This document shows positions 10,172-19,940 of a stretch of DNA of 64,000 bases, piece after piece. The notes under the pieces are model-generated. The model did no database searches. It worked only from the letters and a program-made list of their open reading frames with translations, and was not told the DNA's origin. Every line of letters begins with the position of its first letter. The first letter of the stretch is position 1. Source of the DNA: Symbiodinium natans (lineage: Eukaryota; Sar; Dinophyceae; Suessiales; Symbiodiniaceae); assembly GCA_905221605.1 (NCBI GenBank), contig CAJNDS010002666.1:1-64000 (forward strand), given 5' to 3'. A program made the position numbers and the translations under genes.

Positions 10172-10366
10172 AAGGGAGATAAGATCACTGGAATTGTTCG
10201 CTGCATCAATGTGTACGGAGCTTATTTGGAACATGGTGATCTGGATGTATTGATTCCTGCGGAAGGGAAAAATACACCTCTGTTTAGGATCGGTGATACC
10301 GTTCAATCAGAAGTGCAAAAAGTGGAAGAAGATGGTACTGTGATCTTGGACACCTACCTGTTTCTG
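10172..10366 (+). other. S1-like OB-fold domain
   Basis: The pattern KGDKITGIVRCINVYGAYLE, then DVLIPAEG, then FRIGDTVQSEVQKVEEDGTVIL follows the S1 RNA-binding order: G.V..I..YGAFV, GL.P.S, .GD.V...V......I.L. S1 domains bind single-stranded RNA. Confidence 0.7.
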
Positions 10367-11089
10367 GAAGACGACGGAAATGAGGATTCTTCCTCGACGC
10401 TGCGCAAGTGGAAAGACAGCGGTTCGGGTATGTGGTGGCAGGATTCATGATATGCTGGTCAATGGTACCAAAATTCCTCCGACAGTCAATGGGACTGGAA
10501 AACGGAAGATTGGCAATACTACGAGTGGTCTGCCGACCAGTGGATATCTCCGGAGGAATGGGATGAAGCCGTTCAAAAACAACTCTGTGGAGAAAGAATC
10601 TATAGAGTGCTCCTTCAGAATGGGCAAAACGATAAGGAGTATTTGGGCAAGATCACTGGGGTATTGCTGGATCGTCGTATGGAAGAAGTTAGAGAGTTGG
10701 TGGCAGACCTTGCACTGTTGGAAAATGAAGCTCGAGCAGCTTACAATATGCTGCGTAGTGAAGGTTGGACACCCAGTAGTAAAGGAGATGCAGGCTGGGA
10801 GAAAAGGAAATACACCCGGGAGCAGTTCCACAATGCGCTTTACGACCTGGCACGTCAGAGGAAGGCGTACAGTGCAGCCGTCACAGGAGCAAAGGTACTG
10901 GACAAAGGAGATGATGAATGCTGGAATGAGCTCTGGTTGGACTCGATGAAGTTTTTGCAGGAACTTGACGCGGAAGTTGAAGCTATGCGGATTCAGGAGG
11001 GAAGGCGAATAGAAGCTTATCTGGATCCGATGAAGTACAAAAAGGTTCATATGACGCCAAAAACTCTGTCAAAAGGGTGTACAAAGCTG

Positions 11090-11590
11090 TGCAAGTTCTA
11101 CAATCAAGGGACATGTCGCAATGGAAGCGATTGCGCCTTTGAGCACCGTCGTCCTGGTGAAGGCTGGCCAGAAAAAGGTCCAGCTGAATCAGAGACCAGC
11201 CATAATGCTGGAGATGAGGACGGGGACATTGGTGGCCCTCCAACTGACGAAGGAGTTGTGGATGAGGTACAGCAGGAATGGGAGGATTCAGCCTTCCGGA
11301 CCCAGTACAACTATGGCAAAGGGGCGTCAAAAGGTGAGCCTACATCGGTGGAGCCAAGGAAGCAGCTGTGTCTGTATTATGGGGCAAACCGTGATGGTTG
11401 CAGATTCGGAGATGCCTGCAGATCTATCCACGATGACAAGGCGGTCCTAGAAGGGACTTGGGAACCTGGCAAATCTTGGGACAATGCCTCCCGAAAGGCC
11501 ATGAGGGATGAAGGGTTCCACAATTCCTGCTACGACTACTATGTCAAAGGGAGGTGTCGCGTGCGATATGGTGTTTGCAAGTTTTCTCAC
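11090..11590 (+). other. CCCH zinc-finger triplet 1
   Basis: Three fingers are visible: C-x7-C-x5-C-x3-H (11090-11146), C-x9-C-x5-C-x3-H (11369-11431) and C-x8-C-x6-C-x3-H (11528-11590). Each has the aromatic residues (KFY, LYY, YDYY) that stack on RNA bases in this family. CCCH fingers usually bind single-stranded RNA. Confidence 0.92.
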
Positions 11591-12041
11591 GATGAACTCT
11601 CTGACGAACGACTGGCTCGGTTGCGATATTTGGTGAATGTTGCAAACCAGGAAAAATTTGCACAGGAAAGAGGAATGGAGATACCGGACCGAAACAACTT
11701 CAAACCACCTGTAATTGGGGGAGCCGAATCTTCATCATCCTCAGCACCACAGGCGCTGCAAATGACCAATGTGTCAAAAAAGGAAGGTGAGGTTGATACG
11801 CTGGATGGAGCGGAAGGGGATGTACAAAAGGATTCGGTGGCAGAGTCCACCGCTGTGCCGCTTCTGGATCCAGAGGAGCCAATACAAAATTGGACGGCTC
11901 GCAATCAACACTTGTGGGTCTACACCCCTCACGTAAGTGAGGTGATGACCAAGCTAGGGGTGACCAACGTCAAAGAGCTTCAGGAGTACATATTTGTGGA
12001 AGATTTGGTTGAAAAAGGGGTCAACAAGGTGACCGCCTGCA

Positions 12042-12245
12042 AATCCTGAAAACTGGTGGGTGGTGTCCGATACCGGCAAATGTCGCCGGATGTGGCTGTT
12101 TCTACCAATGCGTCTGTACGAGTGGAACAATCTTCTGGAAGCCGTGAAGCTGGAAGGGGTGCGGCGAGAACCATCTCTCAGGTGCGTGAAGCTGAAGGTC
12201 ACGGTACAAAAGAGATGCCACGAGGGTCGTATCGGGAGATCCTGA
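12042..12245 (+). pseudogene. LTR-element protein, segment 4
   Basis: This short frame carries on from segment 3 after a one-base shift near 12045: NPENWWVVSDTGKCRRMWL, then YEWNNLLEAVKLEG. It looks like the core of a small globular domain that I do not recognise. It ends at TGA near 12243, where the adjoining frame takes over. Confidence 0.55.
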
Positions 12246-12964
12246 ATAAAGGCAGGTACCGTGAAGCTTGGACACTCGAGCAAAGGTCTCCGCTGTGCGT
12301 GCAGAGGTTACAGTTGGTGGGGGTTGGAATGCCACCGGTGAACCCGCCGAAAAAGGGTTATAGGTCAAGGTCAAACCCCGTGAAGAGGGGGCGACCGCTG
12401 CTGAATCGAAGGCAAGTGCAACAGGTGCCGCGTTCTTATTCGAATCGGCGCAGGGGGGCAATGGAGCCTGTGGAAAAGCCAAAGCCGTTGCAACCTCTTC
12501 GTGGTGGATTGTCTTTTCGTTTCAGCAAAGCATGGGCAGATGTGGAGGACGATGATGATCAGGCGGGAGCTTTGGTCTCCCATGCCGAGTCCTCGGGTGA
12601 TTCAAGCGCGGAAGAAACCAGCAGCGCGCGACACCTGTGGGAAACCTTTTTGCGTGAAAGGGGTTCACAGAGAACTGAGGAACGTGGCAATGTTCCACCT
12701 ATTGGTTCTCCAAGCTCCAATGAAGAGCAGAAAAAATCAATTGACCTTGGCGAAGAGCGTGACAAAGCGTCGCGGGGGGAGGCCCGCCAAGAAGTGTCTT
12801 CTCAAACCCGCCAAGAAGTGTCTTCTCAAGTTTTTTCGCTATCGCAATCTTCGATTCGAGCTGCAGTCTCAAAAAGGGCAAGGGATGGTCTGTTATTGGT
12901 GGTTCGCTGGCGGCGGGCTCCACAGATGAGGTTTTACCTGGGCAAGGCGTTGCTGGACAGGTGA
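12200..12964 (+). pseudogene. LTR-element protein, segment 5 (basic then acidic linker)
   Basis: Arg/Lys-rich (RSRSNPVKRGRPLLNRR), then acidic (ADVEDDDDQAG), then Ser/Glu-rich. A 23-bp unit encoding RQEVSSQ is duplicated at 12783-12830. An Arg-Ser stretch of this kind is common in RNA-binding proteins. Coding moves to the -1 frame at an A5 run near 12871. Confidence 0.55.
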
Positions 12965-13809
12965 ATGTATCTGAAAGCGCTCAAGTTCTACCTGGGCAAG
13001 ATGCTGGACAGGGAACAGCGTTAGAGACAGAGCTGGCCACTGGTGGAGAGACTGGGTGTGATCAAGGTGAAGATGGGAGCAATGAACTCCATAGTGATGG
13101 CATGAAGAAATTGGCTGTCCTGAAGACACAGAAGAAGCATGAACTGTTAGTGACCAAGGGTCTTCTTAGGAGGATCTATTGGAAGGTCTCCGACGGCAGG
13201 ATACCGGTTCAAAAGAAGGACTGCTCGAAAGGATCGAATAAGATGGACCGAAATTTGGTCATCAGCACGTCTACGGATGGCTCGGGCGAGCGGGAGATGA
13301 GCCTTGCGAGGGTGGAAAGCACGAGTCCTTCGACGGAGAAAAATGCAGCACTGATGCCGTTGTATGATCCTCAAGAGTTGATAAAGTCGCCAACGACTGA
13401 TTGGGTTATGCGCCGTGGTTTGGCAGATCGTGCAATATGGAACGCAATAGCGTCGTCAGCGCGAAACATATGTGCTGAAATGATTCGGGTGGATGAAATG
13501 AATGCCCGGTTGGAAACTGGGAAACTCCTTTTTCAAAGGAGAGATCAAGGGTATTATGGTGATTTGCATCATCCGTTTCATGATCATCCGTGTTTGCCGG
13601 CAGTGGGAAACTATCCACTTTCTGTGATGGGAGCATTGCTGTCTCCAGGTCTGGAGCAAGAATTCCGGAGCACCGATACGTTCGGAACTGCAATGGAAGC
13701 AATAGCTTTCGATTGGAGCCGTATTCAAGGTATGGAAGTCCATGTTGAGCTTATGGCTTGGGTAGCAAAACTGGTTTATCCGTTCCTCACCATGGGAGGT
13801 CAAGGGTGA
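12871..13809 (+). pseudogene. LTR-element protein, segment 6 (unrecognised globular region)
   Basis: A short duplicated motif (VLPGQGVAGQ / VLPGQDAGQ) is followed by a basic part. From 13360 comes a compact region with LYDPQELIKSPTTDWVMRRG, NAIASSARNICAEMIRVDEM and HHPFHDHPCLPAVGNYPLSV. The His/Pro cluster is notable. The opening PLYDPQEL resembles PLLDPEEP in segment 3 before its own globular part, so the two regions may be duplicated domains. I do not recognise the fold. Confidence 0.6.
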
Positions 13810-14255
13810 ATTCAGAGTTTATCTGGCAGCGCGGAAGGGATCAGTTAATGGAGTTCCTTCAAGCGGCCACGTGTGCCGATGAGTTGGAGGATCTCTGGAG
13901 ACGAATGGATGATGATGATGATCCAGAAGTGGATCCTTCAGGGATGGTGCTGGAGATCTCTGGACAGCAAGATGCGGTTTTTGGACAAGGGAGTGATGAA
14001 ACTCCTCTTCCTATAGAAGATGCTGGAAGTGAGACGACAGGTGACACTGGACTCAATGGCAAAGCGCCAGAAGTTTCTCCGGAAGAGGAGACGACCGGTG
14101 GTTCGTCGAGACTGTCTGGCACAAGGATGTTCTTGTGGAATGTGTATTCTCGGGTTGTTCCCAATTGGGATTCTCGATCCAAGACCGTTCAACTGGGAGG
14201 ATCTTTGACAGCACAAAGGGTCCTAGTGAAGGACCAAAAAATGGTGATGATCTGA
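13758..14255 (+). pseudogene. LTR-element protein, segment 7
   Basis: The -1 frame continues with FIWQRGRDQLMEFLQAATCA and DELEDLWRRMDDDDD, then an acidic Gly/Thr-rich linker, then FLWNVYSRVVPNWDSRSKTV. Coding leaves this frame near 14200 and resumes in the next at DSTKGPSEGPKNGDD. No known domain. Confidence 0.55.
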
Positions 14256-15181
14256 CTTCCTCAAAGAGGAACTTGCCCTGGATTTCTGAAGATCACCTCG
14301 ATCACGTGGTGAGAAAAAGGATGGAAATGTCTTCAGATAGGAGTGAGTTGGATGGGTTTGTTCCAGAAGGTGAGGGACAGTTGGAAAAGGTAGAGGTGGA
14401 GAATGTAACTGCCTCGAAAGTCCTTAGAGCCCTTTGGTGGAAAGGGTTTAGGGCTGGTCAAAGGAAGTTGTGTCGTGCTGGAGGATTTGGGAGTCAGGTT
14501 GTTGGGACAACTATTCCAGCTAATCGGGTATGGAGCTTTGGAGTTAGGAAGCCTTCTTTGAAGATGCCCAAAAAACATGGTTCGGTTGTATTTGGCTCAG
14601 GAGTCAGGGGAAAACCAATCGTGGGTTCGCGGGAGCATCATGAAGGTTTTCCAGGAAGTTCCACTGAAGCATCCACAACTAGCACCTTGGGTGAAAAAGG
14701 TAGTTCTCCAGGTCATGGCAATGTCCATGTAGAGTGGGATCGTTTGATGGACCGCCCAGAAGCAGAACGTTTGTCAAAAAGGAGACAAGGTATCTGCTAT
14801 TGGTTTAACAAAGGGAACGATCGCTGCAGGTTTGGAGAGAACTGCAAATTATTTATTCATTCCAATGAGGATGTGGTGTTAGCTTCGTACTGGTGTAGGT
14901 ACTATGTTGATGGACGTGGGTGTCATGCTGGAAAAGACTGCAAATATTCGCACGATGCGACTGGCGTGAAATGTATTCAGTTTTTTCAAACTGGAAAATG
15001 CAAGCGAGGCAATCAATGCGTATTTGAGCATAGTGGGCGCACTGAGAGGCCAAGGTCGCCTGCTACACCGCCAAGGGATCGTCCCAAGAAGGGCGACGGT
15101 GGAAGGAGGTTTCTCCTGAAAGAGGAGAGGATTCGGAGGATGAAATGGTTTACGACGAAGATACAGAAAAAAGCAACCTAA
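14135..15181 (+). pseudogene. LTR-element protein, segment 8 (CCCH triplet 2)
   Basis: A basic linker leads to three tightly spaced CCCH fingers (14795-15031), much closer together than triplet 1, followed by an Arg/Pro/Ser-rich stretch. Fingers 5 and 6 fit C-x8-C-x5-C-x3-H exactly. Finger 4 has C-x9-C-x5-C-x4-H, one residue too many before His, so its metal binding is doubtful. Confidence 0.75.
14795..15031 (+). other. CCCH zinc-finger triplet 2
   Basis: Fingers lie at 14795-14860, 14894-14953 and 14972-15031, with aromatic residues YWF, RYY and IQFF after the first Cys. Finger 4 here resembles finger 2 of triplet 1 (CRFG.NC / CRFGDAC), which suggests that the two triplets arose by duplication. 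Confidence 0.9.
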
Positions 15182-16035
15182 TTGCTGAAGCGGTGTCGTA
15201 CATGTCTGGTGGGAGGGATAACATCGATCGCTGGGAAGGAGAGCCAATCTTCAAGCTTTTGAGGATAACTGATGAGGATCAGAAGAATGAAGAGTGGCTT
15301 TCGTGGACGGACAAGATGTTATCAACGCTGGAATTGTATGAGGCGATTAGATCCTATGACGTTCCGCTGGCAGAGGTTGAAGAATGGACAAATGATTTAA
15401 GGATCTGGTACGAAAAAGCTCAGCTGGATGGTGAAAGCGACCCCAATGGTGGTACAAAAAGACCTTTGGAGGAAGAGTCAGCTGACGAGCCTGCAGTTGA
15501 GGAGGTGGTACCAGAGGTCACAGAAGTGATCGTCGAAGTTGATGAGGAGCCGGAAAATAGTAAGAAGAAGAGGAAACTTGCTGCAACGCATGATCGATAC
15601 ACGGTGTTGGCCCCAAGGCCAAAGAAGAGACCAATCAATGCGGATTGTGCGGAGGTGAACTTGCCAGCAAAAAAGGGGGCAATTCCCAAGGCTGAAAAAT
15701 CTTCTCATCGGACGCGGTCAAAACCTGGTGGTTCTGCAAATCGGTTACAAAAGAAGGAGAAGGCATCAAGTCCCAAGAAAAGGGATGTTGCACCAGATGA
15801 AGGAGGAGAGTCCGTGAAAAAAGGACAAGCCTCAGTTCCCGCTGCCTCAGAGCCGGTTACCGTCACGCCACAGGTGACCACGTCGTGTAAAGCGATAGAA
15901 GAAGCGCGGCGAGAAGGATTGGTATCCTCCATTCAGCGATGTTTGACTGATCCGTTGGTACAAGTTCAGGATCTTGAGAGCATCTTGGTGCAACTATATA
16001 AGATCTGCGAAGCTGGTCGGGAGGCAAATAAGTGA
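15110..16035 (+). pseudogene. LTR-element protein, segment 9 (C-terminus)
   Basis: It starts in an acidic stretch (GEDSEDEMVYDEDTEK), then has a helical region (EPIFKLLRITDEDQKNEEWL, ELYEAIRSYDVPLAEVEEW). A Glu/Val-rich segment and a nuclear-localisation-like KKKRK follow, then a Lys/Pro-rich tail and a final helix (IEEARREGLVSSIQRCLTD). Stop TGA at 16033. The basic tail could bind nucleic acid or direct nuclear import; this is inference. Confidence 0.65.
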
Positions 16036-16432
16036 CTGGTTTTCAAGGATGGGACATGCAAAGGATGAATCCTTTTTCCCAGATTTGGTGACAATTTGCA
16101 GAATGGTTGGAGGAAAGACCAATGCGTCGAGCAAAAAGGGAGTAGGGTTTTGCCATTAAGGGTAAGGAAATCCCTGATGGTAGAGAGTGTATAGCCCTTA
16201 AGGATTCGAAGACCACGTTCGTGGTGAAGAAGACCGGAAAGTCTTCAAGAAAAGTGTTTTTCTTTAATTCACTCGTCCTGGATGACGTAAAACCATGGTT
16301 TGCAAGCCAATGGCTACGGCCCGTCTAATGGACGTTAAACATATGGTTGGCTGCTGTAGACAAGAACAGCTTTTGGCCAAAAAATGGAAGGGAACCTGCA
16401 CCTCCAAGGGTGTCCTGAGGGAACCTCAGGAC
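16036..16432 (+). other. 3' non-coding part of LTR element
   Basis: No open frame of note. It includes a short inverted pairing (CCACGTTCGTGG at 16212-16223) and ends in the polypurine tract before the 3' LTR. Confidence 0.5.
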
Positions 16433-16440
16433 AGGGGGAG
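16433..16440 (+). promoter_or_regulatory. Polypurine tract
   Basis: AGGGGGAG lies directly against the TG of the 3' LTR, the position where plus-strand DNA synthesis of LTR elements is primed. It is short, but its placement is exact. Confidence 0.65.
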
Positions 16441-16706
16441 TGCGGAGGTTGCCTTGTATAGGTTGGAAGGGTAAAACGCCCGCAAACATATTTGGCTCAA
16501 GGATGGCCGGAAGCTGTCCGTTCGCTCTTAAAAAGTTAGGCCGCTGGGGTTTGGGGTTTGGTTACAGTAAGAGTCTTTCCCCTCCCGTTTGGTTATTCTG
16601 GGCCTGAGGGATTTTCTCTTGTGGTTCGGTCTGGGGAATTCATTCAGGGCAACTATTGAGGGTGATCTTTGGGCTGGTTCCTTGTCCCCGTGGGTTGCAC
16701 CCCGTA
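16441..16706 (+). repeat. 3' LTR
   Basis: A 266-bp copy of 7877-8143. It ends CCCCGTA and is followed at once by TAGGG and then telomere-like repeats. The spliced-leader-like segment is at 16480-16501. Confidence 0.9.
16480..16501 (+). other. Spliced-leader-like segment in 3' LTR
   Basis: This copy is closer to the dinoflagellate leader than the 5' one. It begins CCG like the leader, and 18 of 21 leader positions match if one A is treated as an insertion. The final 11 nt are identical. Confidence 0.72.
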
Positions 16707-17510
16707 TAGGGTTTAGGGTTTAGGTTTTAGGGTTTGGGGTTTAGGGTGTAGGGTTTAGGGATTGTTTTAGGGATTGTTTTGGGGATTAAGGTTTGTTTTT
16801 GGATTTAGGATTAGGGGTAGGGTTTAGGGTTTAGGGTTTAGGGTTTAGGGTTTAGGGTTTAGGGTTTAGGGTTTAGGGTTTAGGGTTTAGGGTTTAGGGT
16901 TTAGGGTTTAGGGTTTAGGGTTCAGGGTCTAGGGTTTAGGGTTTAGGGTTTACGTAGGGTTTAGGGTTTAGGGTTTAGGGTTTAGGGTTTAGGGTTTAGG
17001 GTTTAGGGTATTTTAGGGATTGTTTTTTTTTTTTGGGTTTAGGCACTAGGGCTTATTTGCATGCACAACACTCGCATGATGGCTTCGAAAAGAATAAAGC
17101 GGGGGGGGGGGGGGGGGTTTGGGGTTTGCAGGGTTTAGGGTTTAGGGTTTTTGACGGTTTGGATTCATTAGGGTTTAGGGCTTAGGGGTGTAGGGGTTAG
17201 GGTCTTCGGGGTTTGAAGTTGAGGGTTTTTTAGGGTTTAGGGTTTTGTGGGTTTTGGGCTCAGGGGTTCTTAAGGTGTAGGGCTTATTGGGTTTCGGCGT
17301 TTTTAGGGTTTAGGGTTGTTAAGGGTTTAGGGTTTAGGGTTTAGGGACAGGTTTTTAGGGTTTAGGGTTTAAGGTTTTTTAGGGATTAGGGTTTCTTAGG
17401 GGTTCTTTAGGGTTTAGGGTTTCTTTTTGAGTTTAGGGATTAGGGTTTTCTAGGGCTCAGGCTTAGGGTTTCGGGTTTAGGGTGTAGGGATTCAGGGTCA
17501 GGGTACAGTT
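16707..17510 (+). repeat. Telomere-like TTTAGGG array, right of LTR element
   Basis: It begins with the TAGGG target duplication. About 15 perfect TTTAGGG units occupy 16817-16921 and further perfect units lie at 16960-17009; the rest is degenerate. A run of 18 G lies at 17100-17117. 17074-17340 repeats 7487-7750 in the same orientation. Confidence 0.92.
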
Positions 17511-17519
17511 GTGAGGCGA

Positions 17520-17780
17520 CGAAGGAAGGGCCCTATCGGAAAGGGATAGGGGTCTATGTCTGGGCTATGCCCCCCTATATATCCCCTAGCCTTTCCGTGC
17601 AGGGGCCTATGCATAGGTACCTATCCCCACCAGACAGACCCCTGGGGATAGGGGTCTATCGCCTAGGGGTAGGGGGCCAGGGGTATATCCTGATTACGAT
17701 AGACCCCTATCCGATAGGGACCTGTCCAAAACAGATAGGCGGCTACTTTTTGGACTCCTACTCGTTTTCAGCACGTTTTT
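17520..17780. repeat. ATAGGGGTCTAT array (right copy, inverted)
   Basis: Degenerate ATAGGGGTCTAT motifs occur here. The end at 17700-17780 (GATAGGCGGCTACTTTTTGG..CGTTTTCAGCACG) is the reverse complement of the far end of the left array near 6950, so the two arrays face each other across the telomere-like block. Confidence 0.75.
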
Positions 17781-17784
17781 GCAG

Positions 17785-18555
17785 TAGTTTATTAAAGTAT
17801 TTTACCTAAGTTTCAACCGCTAATCACGAGGGAGACACTGGAGAAAAAAAACAACTCGGGACTCTCCATAACGCTATGTAAACCTACACTCAACTCTCCT
17901 TCAGCCCTGTCGCAACCTTAAACTCATCCTTCCTTCAGCTCAAGCTCAAGCTGAAACCTCAAACAACCCCAGCCAGGAACCGTATACATTCAACGCTCAG
18001 CCCCGAGTTAGTCACCGCCGTGGAAGGCTTCGGGTTCGTGGGTTTTACAGTAGGGTCGCTAAACGTTGTAGGGTCCTGTACGACACAAAAGGCCATGGCT
18101 TCGGGAAATGGGGAGGCTTCTGGCACATAGCTTTTTATCATGGGCTTCTCCCGCCCAGTGGCCATCGCTTTTCCGCGGAAAAAAAAGAGAGATACGCATA
18201 CAACAAATAGCATGCGCAGACGCTGCCACCTTGCACATTTTGCCACCCGCACTCCCCAACGAGTGTCGTAGATTGGTAACCCCATTTTGGCTGTACCTGG
18301 ATACACCAGCCCGGAATAGGTTGCATTTGAGCAACAAATGCTCTCACCAGCCCTGCGCCTACTCCACATCCGAGCAAGAGAGGGCGCCGCAAAAAAAACA
18401 ACCGAAGTTCGCAGAAGCCAATCTGGCCATGTTTCGGGCGCCACATGGCATCTCTCCCGGCCATGGTCGGGCTCCGCACCAGCTCTGGCGCTGTCTACTC
18501 GCACTCTTACACAAGGCTGCCCTACAGCTTGCCCGGTAATATATCCATAACACAT
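17785..18555. other. No confirmed gene
   Basis: A 198-codon open frame runs on the minus strand at 17959-18555. Composition is mixed and no domain is recognisable. It is probably chance or a fragment. Confidence 0.35.
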
Positions 18556-18556
18556 G

Positions 18557-18975
18557 ATGACGAGGCCGACTTCGACGCATCAAGAGATGCACTCTCGAGA
18601 ATGCAGTCCCCAACGTGGACGCCGATCGATGTGTCGGGTTTTGGGCTAAGGGTCTAGGGTTGTAAGAGCTACCAAAATGCCAAAGACCATGTAGACGCTG
18701 TGTGCATGACGACGAGGCCGGTTTCATCAGGAGTGTGCACGCCGATCGATGTGTCGGGTTTTGGGCCCATGACGACGAGGCCGACTGCGACATATCAAGA
18801 GATATCCACTGGGAAATGCAGTTCCTCAATGTGGACGCCGATCGATGACAACGAGGCCGACTTCGACACATCAAGAGATTTTGTCTGAGGAACGCAGTTC
18901 CCCAATGTGGACGCCGAACGATGTCAACGAGGCCGACTTCGACATACCAGGAGGTATACTCTGGGGAATGGGATT
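18557..18975 (+). repeat. About 77-bp minisatellite
   Basis: Five imperfect units share GACGAGGCCGACTTCGACA, then ATCAAGAGAT, AATGCAGTTCCCCAATGTGG and ACGCCGATCGATG, with starts near 18557, 18707, 18769, 18847 and 18923. Two units also contain GTGTCGGGTTTTGGGC. Confidence 0.8.
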
Positions 18976-19930
18976 GGCCGTAGGAGAAGCAGAAAACATT
19001 TTGCTGAGAAAAACAAGAAGATATGAATCACATCCACACATGAGTTTTTTACCAAACCTACGGGGCTCCAGCCTCCAAAGGTTCTACAGTCATGACCTTC
19101 GTGGGCCCGCGTTCATAAACACCGAATTGCTCGACATTCCAGAAGTGGGCTTCTACTGAGAACAGTCATTACTGAGTCATTGCTGTCACTCTTGCTTTTC
19201 TTTGGCATCGGTCTCTGAGCCCTGGCCGCTTCAGATCATGGCATCCAGAAAGCCTCAGCTCGACGAAAGCCAAAGCTGGACGGAGACATCTCACTTTCTG
19301 TATGTCTGTGAACATCATGCTGGACTTCCGCGCCTGCGCTGTACGGCTACATTCATCATCAAGCATGCTGGCATGCATGTCATCGCATCGGTATTTCCTC
19401 TACATCGTTCTTGTGCTGCGAGCATTGGCGTCATGACCTGATTGTGGTATGGTGGTAACTTGGCTACACATTCTCCGTAAGCATGGATGTTACTACCACA
19501 GATGACATTGGGCACTATGAGGCTTAACCCATTTGGGGAGGATTCTGCTCGCTTATTGTGTGCTGAGGGACTCCCGTCGCGCATCAGTTGCATCGCGTTG
19601 GCATGCTTCGAACCGAAGAAGCTTGCATTGCACAGCTTGAAGACTCTGCCCGAGACAGCCATGCGACATTCAGAGAAGCGGCTTTCGATTGAGTCCAGCA
19701 ACAAACGCAGGGCAAGTTAGGGAGACGCGCCCAACAGGAAAGCCTACCGCTGTGCCTGTGAAGTCAAAGTAGCATGAGTCTGCGCGCCAAGCTCGTGCAA
19801 GAACGTGTCTGCATGCCAAGCTCATGCAAGAAGGCATGGTGCACACCAAGGCGCTTATGCCTTGTTCCCCAAACAGTTGTACTGTTGGGGTCCTAAATTC
19901 GTTCAAGGAATTGCCGGCATTCTGGTAAGC
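18976..19930. other. No recognised gene
   Basis: Only short open frames lacking coding character are present, and no clear repeats. Confidence 0.35.
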
Positions 19931-19940
19931 GTTCACCCAC

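Larger units (their letters stand above)
9623..12049 (+). pseudogene. LTR-element protein, segment 3 (S1-like plus CCCH triplet 1)
   Basis: This frame continues through an in-frame TGA at 10448-10450. The residues on both sides stay coding-like and Trp-rich (GMWWQDS / YAGQWYQN), so TGA probably replaced TGG. It holds an S1-like OB fold (10172-10366), a helical region at 10600-11000, three CCCH fingers (11090-11146, 11369-11431, 11528-11590), and a C-terminal part with LWVYTPHVSEVMTKLGV. It ends at TGA 12047; coding goes on one base out of frame (NPENWWVVSDTGK). Confidence 0.75.
8209..16035 (+). pseudogene. Giant multidomain RNA-binding protein frame of LTR element (whole track)
   Basis: Coding character runs almost without a gap from the ATG at 8209, about 65 bp past the 5' LTR, to the TGA at 16033-16035, about 400 bp before the 3' LTR. 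That is about 2,600 codons. The frame changes near 8700, 9620, 12045, 12240, 12870, 13800, 14200 and 15110; seven of the eight are equivalent to losing one base. One in-frame TGA lies at 10448, in a Trp-rich stretch. Domains in order are WW, S1-like, three CCCH fingers, two unrecognised globular regions, three more CCCH fingers, and a lysine/glutamate-rich tail. The protein would bind RNA or proline-rich partners and could be the element's structural protein. Homopolymer sequencing errors could explain some of the shifts. Confidence 0.75.
7877..16706 (+). mobile_element. Non-autonomous LTR element carrying a giant CCCH/WW/S1 open frame
   Basis: Two direct repeats of 267 and 266 bp, differing at about ten positions, bound an 8.3-kb internal region. 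Both begin with TG. The 5' copy ends CA and the 3' copy ends TA. A TAGGG duplication flanks the element. An 18-nt primer-binding site resembling the complement of the tRNA-Met anticodon arm follows the 5' LTR directly, and AGGGGGAG abuts the 3' LTR. The internal region holds one long plus-strand coding track (8209-16035) with WW, S1-like and six CCCH finger motifs. I searched all plus-strand segments for YVDD-type reverse transcriptase, integrase, protease and CCHC motifs and found none, so mobilisation must depend on enzymes supplied in trans. The roughly 3.5% LTR divergence fits the decayed state of the frame. Confidence 0.85.

Noticed and set aside
7877-16706. Ordinary host gene with introns instead of an LTR element
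   Set aside because: Frame joins lack splice signals and are single-base shifts, and direct repeats, a primer site, a polypurine tract and a target duplication frame the whole track.
16707-17510. True chromosome end
   Set aside because: The TTTAGGG arrays are interstitial, degenerate and followed by 46 kb of other sequence; both flanks have the same orientation.
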